Made by a program: the position numbers and the translations under genes
The notes under the pieces: model-generated
The model's database searches: none
The model's input: only the letters and a program-made list of their open reading frames with translations
Told to the model about the DNA's origin: nothing
Origin: Opisthorchis felineus
Taxonomy: Eukaryota > Platyhelminthes > Trematoda > Opisthorchiida > Opisthorchiidae
Reading direction: 5' to 3'
Length of the DNA stretch: 64,000 nt
NCBI GenBank assembly: GCA_004794785.1
Contig: SJOL01008870.1
Location: forward strand, 707,570 to 771,569
In this document: piece after piece, positions 1 to 12,698 of the stretch
Position numbering within the stretch: position 1 is the stretch's first letter
Layout: each line of letters begins with the position of its first letter

Positions 1-1975
1 ACGTTTTTACGAGGGCTTCTTCCAGATCCTTATTCTAGACAAATGTGTGGTCCGGGCTTGTGAGTCTGAGCTTATTTGATGCGTCTAAGTCATAGTAAAC
101 GCATTTAGACACTGAAACGTGTGTATCAATGAAGGTCAGTTACGTCATCGAATTCGTGTTGGGAAGACTTCCAGAATCAATATTCATGACTGCAGTTCCG
201 AAGGACCCAACTATTCCCTTCCATGCCAGTTTGTTATCATCTATTTGGATGTTGACATTCTCTAAAGGCTAACAGCTGGCAAAATGAGTCTAGAGATGGT
301 TGACACCTATCAATTCTTCCTGATGAGTTGCTGAATGACATATCTTGGAAGTGGACACACTAAAAAAGATGCAAAGGTCACCTTGACATTTAAGGCCGGT
401 TACCACAAACCTCGAATTAAAGGGACGTCACACGTTCATCCAGTCTTGCAGCTTGGGGTCTTGCAGAACATCTCGTATCTTTCACCTTCTGGATAAGTGG
501 CGGAGAACTTAGCTCTACAAAGTTGGTCCTCGCGGCCTGAAAAGATCCGCTAGCAGGCCGTTCAATCCCGCCACCCTCCAATTTCGCACTTGATTAGTGG
601 CTCGCAACAGTTCTGCAAATACAGATACGTTAGTTACTTGTGCGTTTTCTATAGTTTTTCGCAGATGGACTGTATGGTTCAACGCACCGTCTACTCGGTT
701 GAGTAGTGCCAGAAGATACTCCCTCTAGGCTGTCGGAATTTTGTCAAGGTTGCTAAATTCTCCGCCGGTTTGTTTGTCTTCTATCAGCTCGAGGTATAGG
801 ACATTTGGATGACAGATTTACTTTAGTCCGATAATAAGTCATTTGTGACAAGTGCAGCTCCTAACATCATTTGGTCCTTCAATAATTCTTGTTTCCCGCG
901 GGTGTTTTGGGAGCATGGGAGTTGCCTGTGTGTTTGATGGATCAATAACCGTTTTCGCGAACGCCAAATTCATCCCCCAAAATCAAGGTGAACGCTGACC
1001 AGTCACTCATCCAATCAATATTGCCTCCGACCTTGCATTAGTCTTACCGTATCCACCGCTTGGGCTTGAATACGCGTTTTCTATCCGTGTTCACAAGATT
1101 TCGACTGTCTGAGACTTGGTCATCCGCCAGCTTCTGCAATAGTGCTTCGCAAAACTTGGATGCGACTTCCTGGTTCTTCATTTTATTGTACCGAGCTTAA
1201 GCGAATGCCCTGTTTGTTCACGATGTGACAGTCTTCCAGATTCATCGGGTATTTTGGTATGCACAAAAGACGCATCTCCACGCATCACTTGCGTGATTAT
1301 TGCATTACCGCGACCTACCTGTCACATAATGATTAGGCACCGGTATTCGCTTCAGTGATACGCCAAAGTGGCAAGCAATATCCTTCACAAATTGAGACAC
1401 TTATATGTAATTAAGAATGCTGGTGCTGCACACATCGTCAGTAATCATCCACTTTTGTCGATCACCCACCGGATTTCAAAAGGATTCATTATCTTCTTTC
1501 AGGTTTCCCACTTCTCACCAACAGCATTGTTGAAATGGGTCACCTGGAAGAAAATCCGTTTGGTTTGAAAGCCGTTCAGGTTCGAAAGCTGATCACAGAC
1601 TTGGTTCTTCTGCTTATTGGAGTTCGATATTTTAACTGTATGTGTCCCCAGAAGCTGCTTGATACTGCCCGATTTATGATTTATGTGATGTGTAACCCAG
1701 TTCCTCACCGTTATCATGTCAAAGTTCTTGTGTGGTTCCAATCCCGTAAGAGGTACGACCAGGCCAGCCACTTTTAGCCATTCATGATCAGCGCATCTGG
1801 TCTCACTGAATATAGAGAGGTCTATCCCGCAGTGCTTGCGTTTTTTAGCAAAAAAGGTAGTTTGCCGTTTGGGCCTGTCTCTTTCACACACATTCAATAA
1901 AGTCCCTAGATTTTGGGTTCCGAGTCGTGGGAGACGTGTCTTACTACTCTTACGACCCTCGTCATGTGGTGGCAA
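1..1975 (-). pseudogene. LINE (non-LTR retrotransposon) remnant: endonuclease, linker and start of RT
   Basis: Decayed ORF2-type polyprotein read on the minus strand and truncated by the window edge. An open stretch from 1975 to 1499 opens with an apurinic-endonuclease-like N-terminus: GTQNLGTLLN near 1920, RPKRQT, then GIDLSIFSETR around 1830-1795. The last block matches the '(I/D)xxxSETR' block of LINE endonucleases. About 650 bases further on (1282-1250) RGDASFVHTKI resembles the 'RGA...SDH.LV..K' end of that domain, the right distance for a domain of about 220 residues. A linker-like block MKNQEVASKF follows (1181-1146). Near 577-529, RVAGLNGLLADLF resembles the 'K.AG.D.LPAELF' block that opens RT domains. 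Reading needs several frameshifts and stops, so it is dead. The endonuclease start is well supported; the linker and RT parts are weaker. The hammerhead repeat at about 2.0 kb lies just upstream of it. Confidence 0.65.
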
Positions 1976-2009
1976 GGGAAGCTTTTGACTGTTACACTCG
2001 GAAACAATG

Positions 2010-2290
2010 GCTCATTTCGACAAATGTATTCATTTGCGTATCAAATTAGTTTTGACGGGCGACTCATCTGGAACCCAGCTGAATCTGTCTTTTAAGATAA
2101 ACAAACTAGTGCATTTGTCGAAATTTGTCCAATTTGGGTTCAAGTAGAACACAAGGTTAACCGAAACTCGGGGGCTGCGCCTATATTATGAACCCTCGAA
2201 GAGCAAAACCGGTCATGGGCTGTCGAAGAGTTTTCAGCAACTTTATGGGTAATGTATTGCTTCTATGCAATGGCTTATTTTGTATGCCTT
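2010..2290. repeat. Hammerhead repeat, copy 1 (head-to-head inverted arm plus forward unit)
   Basis: Two pieces of one repeat family in opposite orientation. At 2013-2093 the plus strand reads as the reverse complement of the unit's start, containing GGAACCCAGCTGAATCTG. From about 2104 the forward unit follows, with TTTGGGTTCAAGTAGAACA, the hammerhead region, and TTTTCAGCAACTTTATGGG. The downstream half of the unit is not recognisable after about 2290. The same pieces recur near 5.7, 9.0, 14.8, 18.0, 45.2 and 56.1 kb. Confidence 0.8.
2153..2244 (+). ncRNA. Degenerate type I hammerhead ribozyme (copy 1)
   Basis: It aligns base for base over most of its length with the intact copy at 45172-45264, including CCGGTCATGGGCTGTCGAAG and the closing TTTTCAGCAAC. 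The catalytic box that should be CTGATGA is TTATGAA, and GAAA has become AAAA. Stem I flanks remain recognisable. It should not self-cleave. Confidence 0.75.
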
Positions 2291-5200
2291 ATCCCTGGAC
2301 TCTGATCTTGATATCTGGCACCCAATGTAGTGAAAAGCCTGCCTTGCCAGAAAGCTCAGGGAAAAGACACAGAATTCTGATTCCCAATACAACGGCATGC
2401 ACTAACAGATTTTTTTAGCAGCACGGAGCACCTCTTTTTAAAAAGGTATTTTGATCACTCTGGATAGTGCGCCGCCAGTCACAGTCAGTCATTTGGTAGT
2501 ATGAATTTCGAGTCACCAACAAGGTGTGCGATAAACGTCATGAACGGAAATATGAACTGTTTTTGAACTCCTCAAACCCTCGACTCAGTTACCAGGGTAG
2601 CACTGAGTACCATACAAAGGCTCCTCATTAAACCATACCACACTGGGTATGGACCTGTATAACCATCTCGAACCAGTTCGAAATCAACATTCGAGTGAAG
2701 GAGAACTGTTTTTATGTCTCAGACCTATTTATTCTCTGTTTGACAGCTATCTGCGCAAAGGTGTTCCCCAACTACTAGAGTGGTGTATCACTTTAAAATG
2801 GCTTCCTGCTAAAACTAAAATTTACGGCGCCAGTCAAGTGTCCGCACATTGCTCATAGATGACAGACTGCTTTCCCTATCCTGAAGTGGAAATAGAGTGA
2901 ATGACTAAAGCGTTCGGTTCAAAGGTATCTTGCTTTGGCTATTTCCTAAACGATTTTTTCAGCCTGAAAAGCGGGTTTAACTTGAGGCACCAAGTACTCA
3001 GCCCAATTTAACGTGCTGCACGGACACTCGCTATCTTGTACGTACCATCCGCAGATATGAAATTCGGTACTGAAATAATCGCATGTACCACCAAAGTCCA
3101 CAAGGCATTTGATCACCTTGAGAAGTGCTTCTGTATTATGCATAGAAACCGTGATAGCAGTGCATCAGGCGGTTGCGTTGTTTTCACTACTGAACAGCAA
3201 TGAGACCTGGACGCTATTTGGATGATACTTTCAGCTTCTTGATTTCTCACTTGTGTGTGCAACAACCCTTCAAATCAGGTAGAAAGATCAAATTCACGGC
3301 GCCAAATATTTCGAAGAGCAAACACCGCTAGATTTGAACGCAACCTGATAAGAAACCAGCTCCCATGTATGAGCCGCTTCAAACCAATGGCATACTACCA
3401 CGGTAATGCAAGTTCCATAAAAAACATATCACCGTACATGTTCCAATAACTAACACGGAGGACAAAGTAACTACATCTGTTAGACATTTATCTACGCATC
3501 AACATGGGATTGAAGATGCTGTGAGCATCACAGTGAAACTCTTCAGTGCAGACCAATGGTTTTCTGAAGTACGTAAACAGCCACACTAAACTGGGGCTCA
3601 GACACTTTGCGGCGAAAGAACGCAGGGAGTTAGAAATCATCAGCAGTAAATACCCTTGGTCCCGCCAAGATTTTAACCCCAGGCATCTGATAATTGAAGC
3701 AAGCGTGTTATCTTTCACCCACCTCATTTAGTTAGCTGATAAGTTGCGAACGTTTTTGCATGTTTGCTCATCGATCTTATTCCATCAAGTCTACATCGAG
3801 GGCAGGGATTTATGTACATCAGCACATTGGGCTTCGCCCAACCTGGTGCACTAATGGTAGATCACTGGTGTCGTCTTCCTGAGTCAACATCTGCTGTAAA
3901 TTATAGGGGAGCTGGTTATTCAGTTGTCATAGAGAGCAACTTTATCGATGTTTAATGCTTTTTTGGTGAGAGGCTTACTTGTGGAATTACGGTGTCCGTA
4001 CAGGAGCAGTTAAGTACATGATAAATGATGAAAGTCCTGCTGTTGTTCCGCGCTAGTGGTTTTATTTGACCACAAACATCATTTCGATTTTATTTGCTAG
4101 TCAGAAAGTAATAAGCATCTTGTCTAGAGCAATGCTCAAAAAACACCTGTCGGTTGCTAGAACGTTTACGTCAGTTGGCGGGGGGAAGCCGATCCGGGGA
4201 AATTGGTCGCTCACGTACCGTGTTTATATTAACTTTCAACCACTGAGCACATTTACTGGAAAAAGCCAGAGTAACAAAACTGCGGTTTCTGTCATTTATT
4301 TTCCCACACTATCTTGTCACTATTACTAGCTATGTCTTGCGTTTGACAGGTGAGACATGATATTGATCGCATTTGCAATTTAGGCCTGCAAAAGTGGATC
4401 GAGTACAGAGCGTAATTATTCATTTCGAGACGTCCCTGTCCTGTTGTTCGATTATTTGTCATGTTCAGGTTTTCGTTGATCACGAGCAATGACGTATCCC
4501 ACCCTGTTATACGTGCCTGCACAAAGGCTTCTTATGCAAACGTTACTGGGTTAAAATTTGGCTAGGAAACATTAATTTTGTCAATATTTTATTTCTCTTT
4601 GATGAGCCCTAGTTCAGCCTGATCACTGAACTGATGGTACGCTCCCATTCAAAATTTATAATCGCTGGAATTTCTGACAGCGTGACATTTCGTACTTATT
4701 TTCCATGGATCTGGACTCCTTTAAATTCAACAATTTGCCTCGAGTTTTCTTGCATTCCTTGAGCACTATGGATCTAATATGTTCGCTATTCGTATAAATT
4801 TGTCTGAGGAATAAATTTCGGTATATAATTTATTGTTTTCTGAGGGCATATTGTCAATGACTGACTGATGTACTAGTGGTAAAACCAGTGCATTCTACGA
4901 GGTCCTACAGTGAGGAACTTCAGAGATTTCCGGCGGACGATGAGGAGCTAACTGACCTCGTCAAACAGCGAAAATTAGTGATGTGTAGGATAGTTTTGTA
5001 AGGCTTATCATCCTATGTTTGAGTAAGCTGTCATTGGATTGCAGGCTGTTTAGGTTAGATCAGCTGCTTCAGTTTATAGTTAGTATCAGGTTTAGAAGAA
5101 TAGCAATACTAATCCTTAAGTGGTATTGAGAAATTGCTACTTTTTGCGATGTTTTGCCTCTGTTTGACCAGAGGAGAATAACGCACGAAGTTTATGTTGC

Positions 5201-5700
5201 TTATCGTGATAGCTGAGCTACGTACGGCCTTCTGGTACACATTTTTTGAGTACAACAGTGTTCCAATACGCGCACCTTACCTCCGAAAACGTACGTAATC
5301 AGACATTCCCAACCTATGTGAAAAGGTCGAAGAAATAAAGTTAGATCTGATCCTTGTCGATCGTGTACAACGTCGTTCACACAGTTTGACTAAACCAAAA
5401 AAACCAACCCAGTTTTTGGCACGCAATCAGATAGTCATTGCTTTCATTAATTTTCCACAAAAGCTGCCCTCCTGCTTTTCATCCACTAGCTACGTGGTGA
5501 GAAATCAACGTCTGTATTATGCATTCCGGTAGGAAACACAGAGCTCTAATTTACTAAGTCACAAGCGACCCAAGGTTTCTCTTCAACACTTGATGCGCTT
5601 GTTAAGCTTGTAATGGCCATTGAAAGCACTCAGCTGTCGGCCCCGGATTTTCAGGCTTTCGTGAGCGCATCATCCATTCGTCCAATACAAAGCAAGTGGT
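2291..5700. other. No recognisable gene or repeat
   Basis: ORFs here are at most 87 codons, occur on both strands and show no family motif. No tRNA, rRNA or transposon block was recognised. It is best read as intergenic or intronic DNA. Confidence 0.4.
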
Positions 5701-5860
5701 AGCAAAATACACTCATTTGCGAACAAATTTGGTATTGCGAGAGACTCACCTGGAACCCAGCTGAAATCTGTAAGACCCAAGAAGGGCGAAAACGATCGTG
5801 AGCTTTTGAAAAATTTTCAGCAACATTATGAGTCGTGCATTGCGTCTGTACAAGTGGTAG
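5701..5860. repeat. Hammerhead repeat, copy 2 (inverted arm joined to half a ribozyme)
   Basis: Positions 5702-5770 are the reverse complement of the unit start (GGAACCCAGCTGAAATCTG). At 5771 the sequence switches without a gap to the forward strand in the middle of the ribozyme (GACCCAAGAAGGGCGAAAAC) and continues to TTTTCAGCAACATTATGAG. The 5' half of the hammerhead is therefore missing, replaced by the inverted arm. Confidence 0.8.
5771..5838 (+). ncRNA. 5'-truncated hammerhead ribozyme (copy 2)
   Basis: Only stem II (GACCC, loop AAGAA, GGGC), the GAAA box, the ACGATC cleavage-site region and the 3' strand of stem I remain. The CTGATGA box and the 5' strand of stem I are absent because the forward unit starts inside the ribozyme. 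It is inactive. Confidence 0.7.
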
Positions 5861-8800
5861 CAGTTTTACCTCGTTTGTTGTCGACTGGCAATCTGACTCG
5901 TTTCCCAAACCGAACCACTTCAGATAACATCCGAAAATTTTGAAGTGACATAGAATAAATGAAAATCGTACCAACGTTTGCTCAAACCGCAAGCCCTCAG
6001 TCAGTTCATTTTTTTCCTTTTCATGCTCTAGCTGGGACCATCAAGTGCACCTGTTCGTATAACTAGGTAATAGAGTTCCCATTGCATTCCAAAAGAACGT
6101 CTCCATTGTAAGTTTACCATACAAAATATGATCTTCAGTATGGGATTTGTGTTGAATAGTTTAAACATCTAATGGATACTGCAAATTTCACTGGTTTTGT
6201 CGTCATGATGGCAACATCCTCCATCTTGGTGATCGCTTGGGAAAAACACAATTAATCATCTATGGTGGTGTCATTGTTGGAAACAAAGTTTTCCCTGCCG
6301 TCAGCATTCACTAGTTTATCCTTAAAACTGTTAATTGGTAGGTTATCATTCGTAATATTGTCAAGCTTACCTTGAAACCAAGGGAGACTCACAGTTCGAC
6401 ATGTCTTTTGTTCGATTCTCTTTCTTTCCTCCGATTTTCACCCTTTTGATTCTGATGTGAGTTGGTGTGATTTGTTGCAGTGTCAGCGTCGACAGTGCAG
6501 TGAATTTGTGTTACGACCCGTGAGTTGCGCACTCCATACGCAAACTCACTTAGTACCGGACGAATGACCAGAAGCAGACGATGTTCACCCTTACTTTGAT
6601 TGGTCGGCTAACCACGTGCCCTCAGTGAGACGGCTTTGAAGACATGCGTAGATTTTGTGGGTAGTTTTAGCACACCATTGGGTATAATGAAACAGTCTGG
6701 ATCGGTTGCCGACATTCAGCTCTGCGTCGAAGAAAATGCCACACGAAAAGTGTTAGTTCTCGGATATCTAGTCACTGTCATATCTAATTACATTTGTATC
6801 GTAGTGGAATGTCAGTAAACGTAGACAATTCTATGCTGTCGGTGTGCATGGAATAGGTCTGGGCTTATTTCTATAACCTGGTTTAGAAAAATGTACAGTG
6901 GCACGTTTTGACCACTGTGACGTTAAATCTCATTTGACATAATGCGAACATTATCATCACTGTTGTGCGCAGGGATACAATTTGCCAAAAACGTGGCTGG
7001 TGTGGCAAGTGGTCAAAATAACTACCTTGTGTATTTCTCATTTATATCCTTCTCAGCAGGAAGACGTTTAGAAGCTTTGAAATTACATTCAAACTGCAAT
7101 AGGCAGTGAGATTATGTTGCTTCCAACTGTCATTCCAAAACAAGTATCCCACCACAATAGGGTACATCATGGTGGTCTTGTTCAGGCTTAATATGGTAGT
7201 ATCTGAAACACTGTTTATCGGACGTAGAAAGAGAACCTGTAAAGAAACTTCTTATTCGGAAATAAAATGTTGAACTAGGAAAGTACAAGTAGGTAAGTGC
7301 GGAACGAGAGATGGGCTGGATCTAAGGAATATTCTTACATCGAGTCAAGCTGACCAAAGGACTACGAGAGAATTAGGGATTATCTAAACTGCTTAAAAAT
7401 CACTTTTAATTTACTTCCACGATCAGAAGAGTATATCTTAAATTTAAGTGAAAATCAAAACGTTTGAAATTAAATTTTATTCACCTTGGATCGATATGAC
7501 CTGAACATCACATATAGGTCGAATACATCCAGTCAAGATCAGAACACGTAACCAGGCCATCCAACACTAAAAGGACTTCCAATAATTGGGTGAGTTTTTT
7601 GCTCCATATTTTGGTCGACTCCATCTTTTTGGTTTATTTACTAGTGTACACGTTGAGGTTTTGCATTTGGAAACATGATGATTTTACCATTAGTTTTGTC
7701 CGACACCAGGAAAATAAGAGCCGTTGTTCTCTTCAACCTCAAACATGTGTCACTGGGAACCAACAACTTGTGTTCTGTAATTAATATCCGAGTATTCCAG
7801 GCCGGAGTTGGTTTCTGGCCGATGGACTCATTATAAATATTCAGCACAGTTCTGTCGGTTATCAAGTGCTTCTCTTAACGTCATGATTCTAACCGATTTC
7901 AAACATGTCTTTTGTGATCTACGTATAAATGCGCAAAGGCATTCACCGAATGTGCACTTTTAAACCCTGAAGCAGTCTCAAACGTATGGTTATAACAAAG
8001 ACAAAAGGGCTGTCGGTCATCCAACCCATTATAACTCACAGTTGCATAACCAGCCTCAAAACCGAGAGAAAACGTGCCGTCGTTGTTTTCGCCGATAATC
8101 AGTTAATCAGTTAAAGTATTTGCTCAGTTTTCTGGAAAATAGAGGGAGAGTGACATCGAAATTAACTTTATGCTACCCACTTGGCTGATCTCATCTTTCG
8201 GTGTATTTGATGAAAATTCCAATTACAAGTAGGCCTTTTTGGCTGCTGTTTTGGCAGCGAAAGGGAAAATATTAGGTGACAAACAGGTACTTGTGATGGA
8301 CTGTCTTCCCACAGTCAAGAAGGTCCCAGAAAGAGCTTGTTTGTAAAGAGGTCCTCGTCTAAAATATCTCAGGTAATGAACTTGCTCCCCTTACAGGGAT
8401 ATGGCTCATTTGAAAGTTTCTGAGGGGCAATGCATACTTGTGTAATAACTGTATGTCACTTTTAGAGAAATAAATATTTGAAAACTAACCTCGTCGGAAG
8501 AAAACGCCAACGAGCAGCTTTTGGTCATGCTGTTCGTCTAGTGTGTATACTTGATTGATATTTGCAGCTCCATTTTCTCATCAGTCGGATGGCTACTGTG
8601 TGTAATGGAAATTTTGGTGAATATTAGGTCCCTGTGTGAGCTAGGATATGGTAAGCATTGGATTAGTTGAACTTACTACTTTCTGTCCACGACTGTTCAG
8701 TAACGATGGAATCTTATAAAAAATCTGTTTCACGCCTCTTTTTGTGAAGACGCACTTTCACGAGAAAGTAGGCTACAGACGAGAGCACCCCATCGTTTCA

Positions 8801-8910
8801 TTGCAAAATTTTGTTTTTTGCTTTTGGCATGGTCCGTAAAATGATGGTCTGAGGCTTTCTGGGAAGCAGTTAAATTGGTCACGATATGGTTTTTCAAATA
8901 AACTTGTAAA
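5861..8910. other. No recognisable gene or repeat
   Basis: There are only short scattered ORFs (at most 74 codons beyond the copy 2 repeat). No protein motif, RNA gene or transposon block was seen on either strand. Confidence 0.4.
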
Positions 8911-9029
8911 ATCAAAAGATACACTAATTTGCACACCAGTTTGTTTTTATTGGGATACTCAACTCAATCCAAGCTGAATCTGTCGTTTGCGATACCCTTC
9001 AACTACTTCAGTTGATGAGCTTTTCGAGA

Positions 9030-9115
9030 CATCGCAGACGAAGAAACAACCTATCTGATGCGTCCCATAAAGCGCGAAACCGATCGTGAACTGCTGAAGA
9101 TTTTTCAGCCATATT
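9030..9115 (+). ncRNA. Degenerate hammerhead ribozyme (copy 3, first unit)
   Basis: The core reads CTGATGC at 9055-9061 instead of CTGATGA, then a stem II remnant (GTCCCATAAAGCGC), an intact GAAAC, and CGATCGTG at the cleavage region. The 3' strand of stem I ends in TTTTTCAGCC. The final A of the first core box is lost, so activity is unlikely. Confidence 0.65.
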
Positions 9116-9287
9116 ATAAATAGTATTTCGTTAAGAAAATGCACTGCGATATCCCGTTAATCGCGTTAACCGAGACATGAGGCGGCATCACATAAGAGAG
9201 GTTCAACTGGGAGTCATTTGAGTCACCCGTTAAAACCAAACTGATTTGCAAACGACTGCACTTCGCAAGTTTCATATAAATAGAGCA

Positions 9288-9378
9288 TAAGACTCATGGA
9301 AACTCGCGGAGTGCGCTTACTCAATGAGCTCCAAGAAGGCAACACTTGTTGCGGACCATCGAAGAGTTCCTGCAACAT
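9288..9378 (+). ncRNA. Degenerate hammerhead ribozyme (copy 3, second unit)
   Basis: ATGGAAACTCGCGGAGTGCG matches the 5' stem I strand of the family, and TCAATGAGCTCCAAGAAGGC is the core and stem II with CTGATGA changed to TCAATGA. GAAA is lost (CAAC). GACCATCGAAGAGTTCCTGC keeps the 3' strand. Inactive. Confidence 0.6.
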
Positions 9379-11310
9379 TTTGGGCAGAGTTACTTCAATA
9401 AGACTATTGTAGTATGTCAGGAGTAAACACCATCAGAACCCACGTCTCGTTACATATCTTTGATTCACGGAGATTATGTTTTAGGTTTTGCGGAATGCTT
9501 TCGGGTGATGTTTTCTTGCGTTCAAGTACAGTTATGGAATTGGCATAATACAATTTTTTATGTTTGCAGGAGCTACCAAAATGACAGATCACGTTGTTTT
9601 CCCTATAATCTGTTGTATCCATTTACATGTATTGCACAGTGCATTGACAGAAGGAAGAAAGTCACGTCGCAGCCTAGGCGGACGCCTGTTTTGTAAACAT
9701 CGAGTGTGAGGTTCGCAAAATCCTAGAGCCGAATTATTTAAAACTGTGGTTTAAAGGGGCTACGAACGTTTATATGTAGTCAGAACGACATTATCCACAA
9801 CACAAAAGAAGGTGTTATTAAGACGGATAGCGCCGAGTAAAACGTCAGTGGAATTTTTTCGAACGTTGACAAATAGGATTTATGTTCCCAAGCAAGGACT
9901 TTGTTTTGGGCTGGTGGTAGACACGTGTGAGCACTAACGAGTCAATTGGTAATATTTCCGATCGGACCACGTACCAGATTATGAAAAGCAAAAATAGTAA
10001 ATGGAAATCCACTAGAAGGTAATAATAATTGAGCTGAATGACTGAAACGTGAATAAGCATGTGGTATACGAGTTAGTGTGTCGTAACAACAACTTATCCC
10101 GTTTTTTTCCGTTGAAATCTCGAAGGGTAGAATTGTGCAACAGTTCGATTGTTCCAGAACGACTTTGATGTTTTGTGGTAAACCCTCACGCACAAAATTG
10201 GGCAAACGGAAGGCACTTGCACGTATGGATGCGTTTACGCAAGGCTTCAGCTTCGCGATAAATTGTTATCAGGCAGTTTCGTTTATGGAGTAACCATCCA
10301 TAAACAACCGGCTGCATATCTTATAAACAAAGTAATAAATAACTGAACAAGTTCAACCAGCCGCAATGTCATTTGAACTAGCCTCCCAATAAACATGGCT
10401 TCTTATCGATCCAAATGAATACTTTGCGAAGGGTTTCTCAAATATTATGTTGAAATGTTGTAATTACTAGCTCTACTGGATCATCTGGTTACAACTTACA
10501 AAAAAATACAAAAGTAGAATTTGTTCTTTAACTTTGGCTTGTGTTAAAGGTAGTTCTGCCAGTCAGAAGTGGTCGAACCAACTGATGTCTGCTCGTAGAC
10601 GGTTTGCACAGAAGTGTGCGCGGAGCCCTGGGCGATGCTACTAACAAGTCTCAGATATCAGTATTAAACAAGGTCATCGGACAAGCACAGTGATCCTCCG
10701 AGAGCCATTAGCCGGCCAAAATGCAATGTATGCGATATAATACACAGCTTTTGTAGCGCCGTATACTAATGATGAGGCATGCGAGTAGTCTGTGGTCGTG
10801 ATGAAGCTCCGCCCCGCGCCTAATGGAAAGTGAAGTTTATTGCGGAACTTGTGGAACTGCTTTGCAGTGTTCATTCACAATCGTGTGATAGTCAATGATT
10901 ATCCATGAAATTTTAAGAAGACGCTTGAGAATGTGTGGTTAAAAAAACCATGTGCATATGAGACGCTTACTTTCCTGTCCAATAGTTTGTAACTGCTTAG
11001 TTAATGTTTGCCAATAAACGACTTCGCGGCAGATGGCTTTTCTCCTTACGCTAGTCATATGGCAGTAGGTTAATATCACTTGGAAGGTCTCGACTATGTA
11101 GACAATTAACTCGCCGGTATGGATGAGGTGACTGTTGCAAACAGCTTCACATTCAAGCAATCACCAGTAGCGGCAGACTGTCTACAACGGTAACAAAGAC
11201 TAACCAGATCTCTTTAATTTCCAACCATGCCAGATTTTTCTGACTTTGCTACACCACCAAGGTCTTATAGATTGACGGCTCGAAATATCCGATAGATTTT
11301 CGCACTTCGT

Positions 11311-11342
11311 GGAGAATACGGTAGAATACGGTAGAATACGGT
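11311..11342. repeat. Short tandem repeat, about three copies of a 10-bp unit
   Basis: The unit GTAGAATACG is repeated directly, the first copy reading GGAGAATACG, ending in GT. It has no visible relation to neighbouring sequence. Confidence 0.85.
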
Positions 11343-12698
11343 CGAGAAGTGGTTTTTCATGGAAACTAGCTTTAGGAAAGCTGATGCGATAATTTTCAGG
11401 CTTCAGGTCTGACAGGATTTTATCAAGGACAATTAAGTGTCTGCTGAGCTACACTGTTTGTCTACCCACACGGCAATTGCAGTTGTTCGTAAGGGTATAG
11501 TGGGTTGTCTAATTATTTCAGCAACATTTTGCTCCATGTAACTGACAATAGTTAGAAGGGAACAGATCTTTACGCTGAATGTTATTTTGGTCTCCTGAGA
11601 GGAAGAATTATATTAAAGTTACCATACCGGTGAAAATGTTTTCGAACACAAACGCATCAAAAATGTGGTTATTCACATAAGCTTTATTTGATGTAATGTA
11701 ACAAACCAGTGTGTGAGTTCCTAATTCCCACTTTATGGGAAGAACGATTAGATAGGTCCACTTAAATAGTCCAGGATGTCTCGTCAAAAGGTATCCACAT
11801 GAAACCAAGTGCGATGGTATTGTGATGTCCGACTCGCGGTAGTTTCTTGTAAATAAGGTTTCGTTCTTTGGAGGGCACCGCATTTGATTTTTTGTTTCCT
11901 TGCATTTTATAGTTGACATTTTACTGTGGACGTTACCCTCCTATAAAGTTTTTGTTGAAGGGTGATAGCTGATCTGTGCTGTCTCTAGGAGGGACGACCT
12001 AAGCTGCCATCCCTTGGGAAGGCAAAGTCAATTACGTTTGTATCGTGGTGGGCTCTTTTGAGCAGTATACTATGGAGAAAATGTGTTAGTAAGTGAATAT
12101 CACGTGTCGCAGTTTTGCTGACATGAAGCACTGGAAATAGGAAAATCGAAAGCAAATATAATCCAAGCTTCTTAGAGAGTGGAAAGAGGAAAGGTGAAGA
12201 ATAATACGGATTTAGTTGTGTACATCTTGGTTAACACATCCTGCAAAGCTGAGAATCAAACTGTAGCCGTGCTTTTGCTTTGAAACACAAAGACAGTCAA
12301 TCCAGTACCAGTCCTAGGAAAAATGCCTCCCACCGCTTTGTTCGTTACCTTCTTACAAAATACTGCAAGCGTATACAGTAGTGTATGGTATCAACAATTG
12401 AAGGTTCATCATTGAATAACTCAAAACTGTGTTTTGCCACAGATACCTCATTTAGATATCAGTAGTTACGAGCCATCACTCTGAAGAAGTGACCATGAGT
12501 TCACCCTAAAAATTTTGGGACTATGCACAATCTATAGATAACGGAAAATGTGGGCTGTTTGTCCAGAAAAAATTATTCAGAGTTTCTCGACCATTTTTTA
12601 TGCCATGAACAATATAAAAACCAGACGAAGTCACACATCCAAGTGGAGAAGTGTGGTTCTGGAAGTTGAGGATGGGATTCACCTTCGTGCAGAGGCCA

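Larger units (their letters stand above)
8912..9420. repeat. Hammerhead repeat, copy 3: inverted arm plus two tandem units
   Basis: The minus-strand arm at 8912-8985 (AATCCAAGCTGAATCTGTC on plus) is followed by a forward unit with a hammerhead at about 9030-9115. The unit's downstream half, including GACATGAGGCGGCATCAC (9173-9190), comes next. At about 9200 a second forward unit begins (GGTTCAACTGGGAGTCATTT) and reaches its own hammerhead at 9288-9378. Equivalent bases of the two ribozymes (GAAGAT at 9096, GAAGAG at 9361) are 265 bases apart, so this is a tandem of slightly deleted monomers. Confidence 0.75.

Noticed and set aside
313..335. CCTGATGAGTTGCTGAATGA, a hammerhead-like CTGATGA box
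   Set aside because: No stem II followed by GAAA and no pairing flanks; it is an isolated word inside the LINE remnant.
6468..6480. TGATTTGTTGCA, similar to the end of the schistosome spliced-leader exon
   Set aside because: Only 12 bases match, the leader's 5' part and the following donor and Sm site are absent, and the next bases (GTG) differ from the leader end as I recall it.
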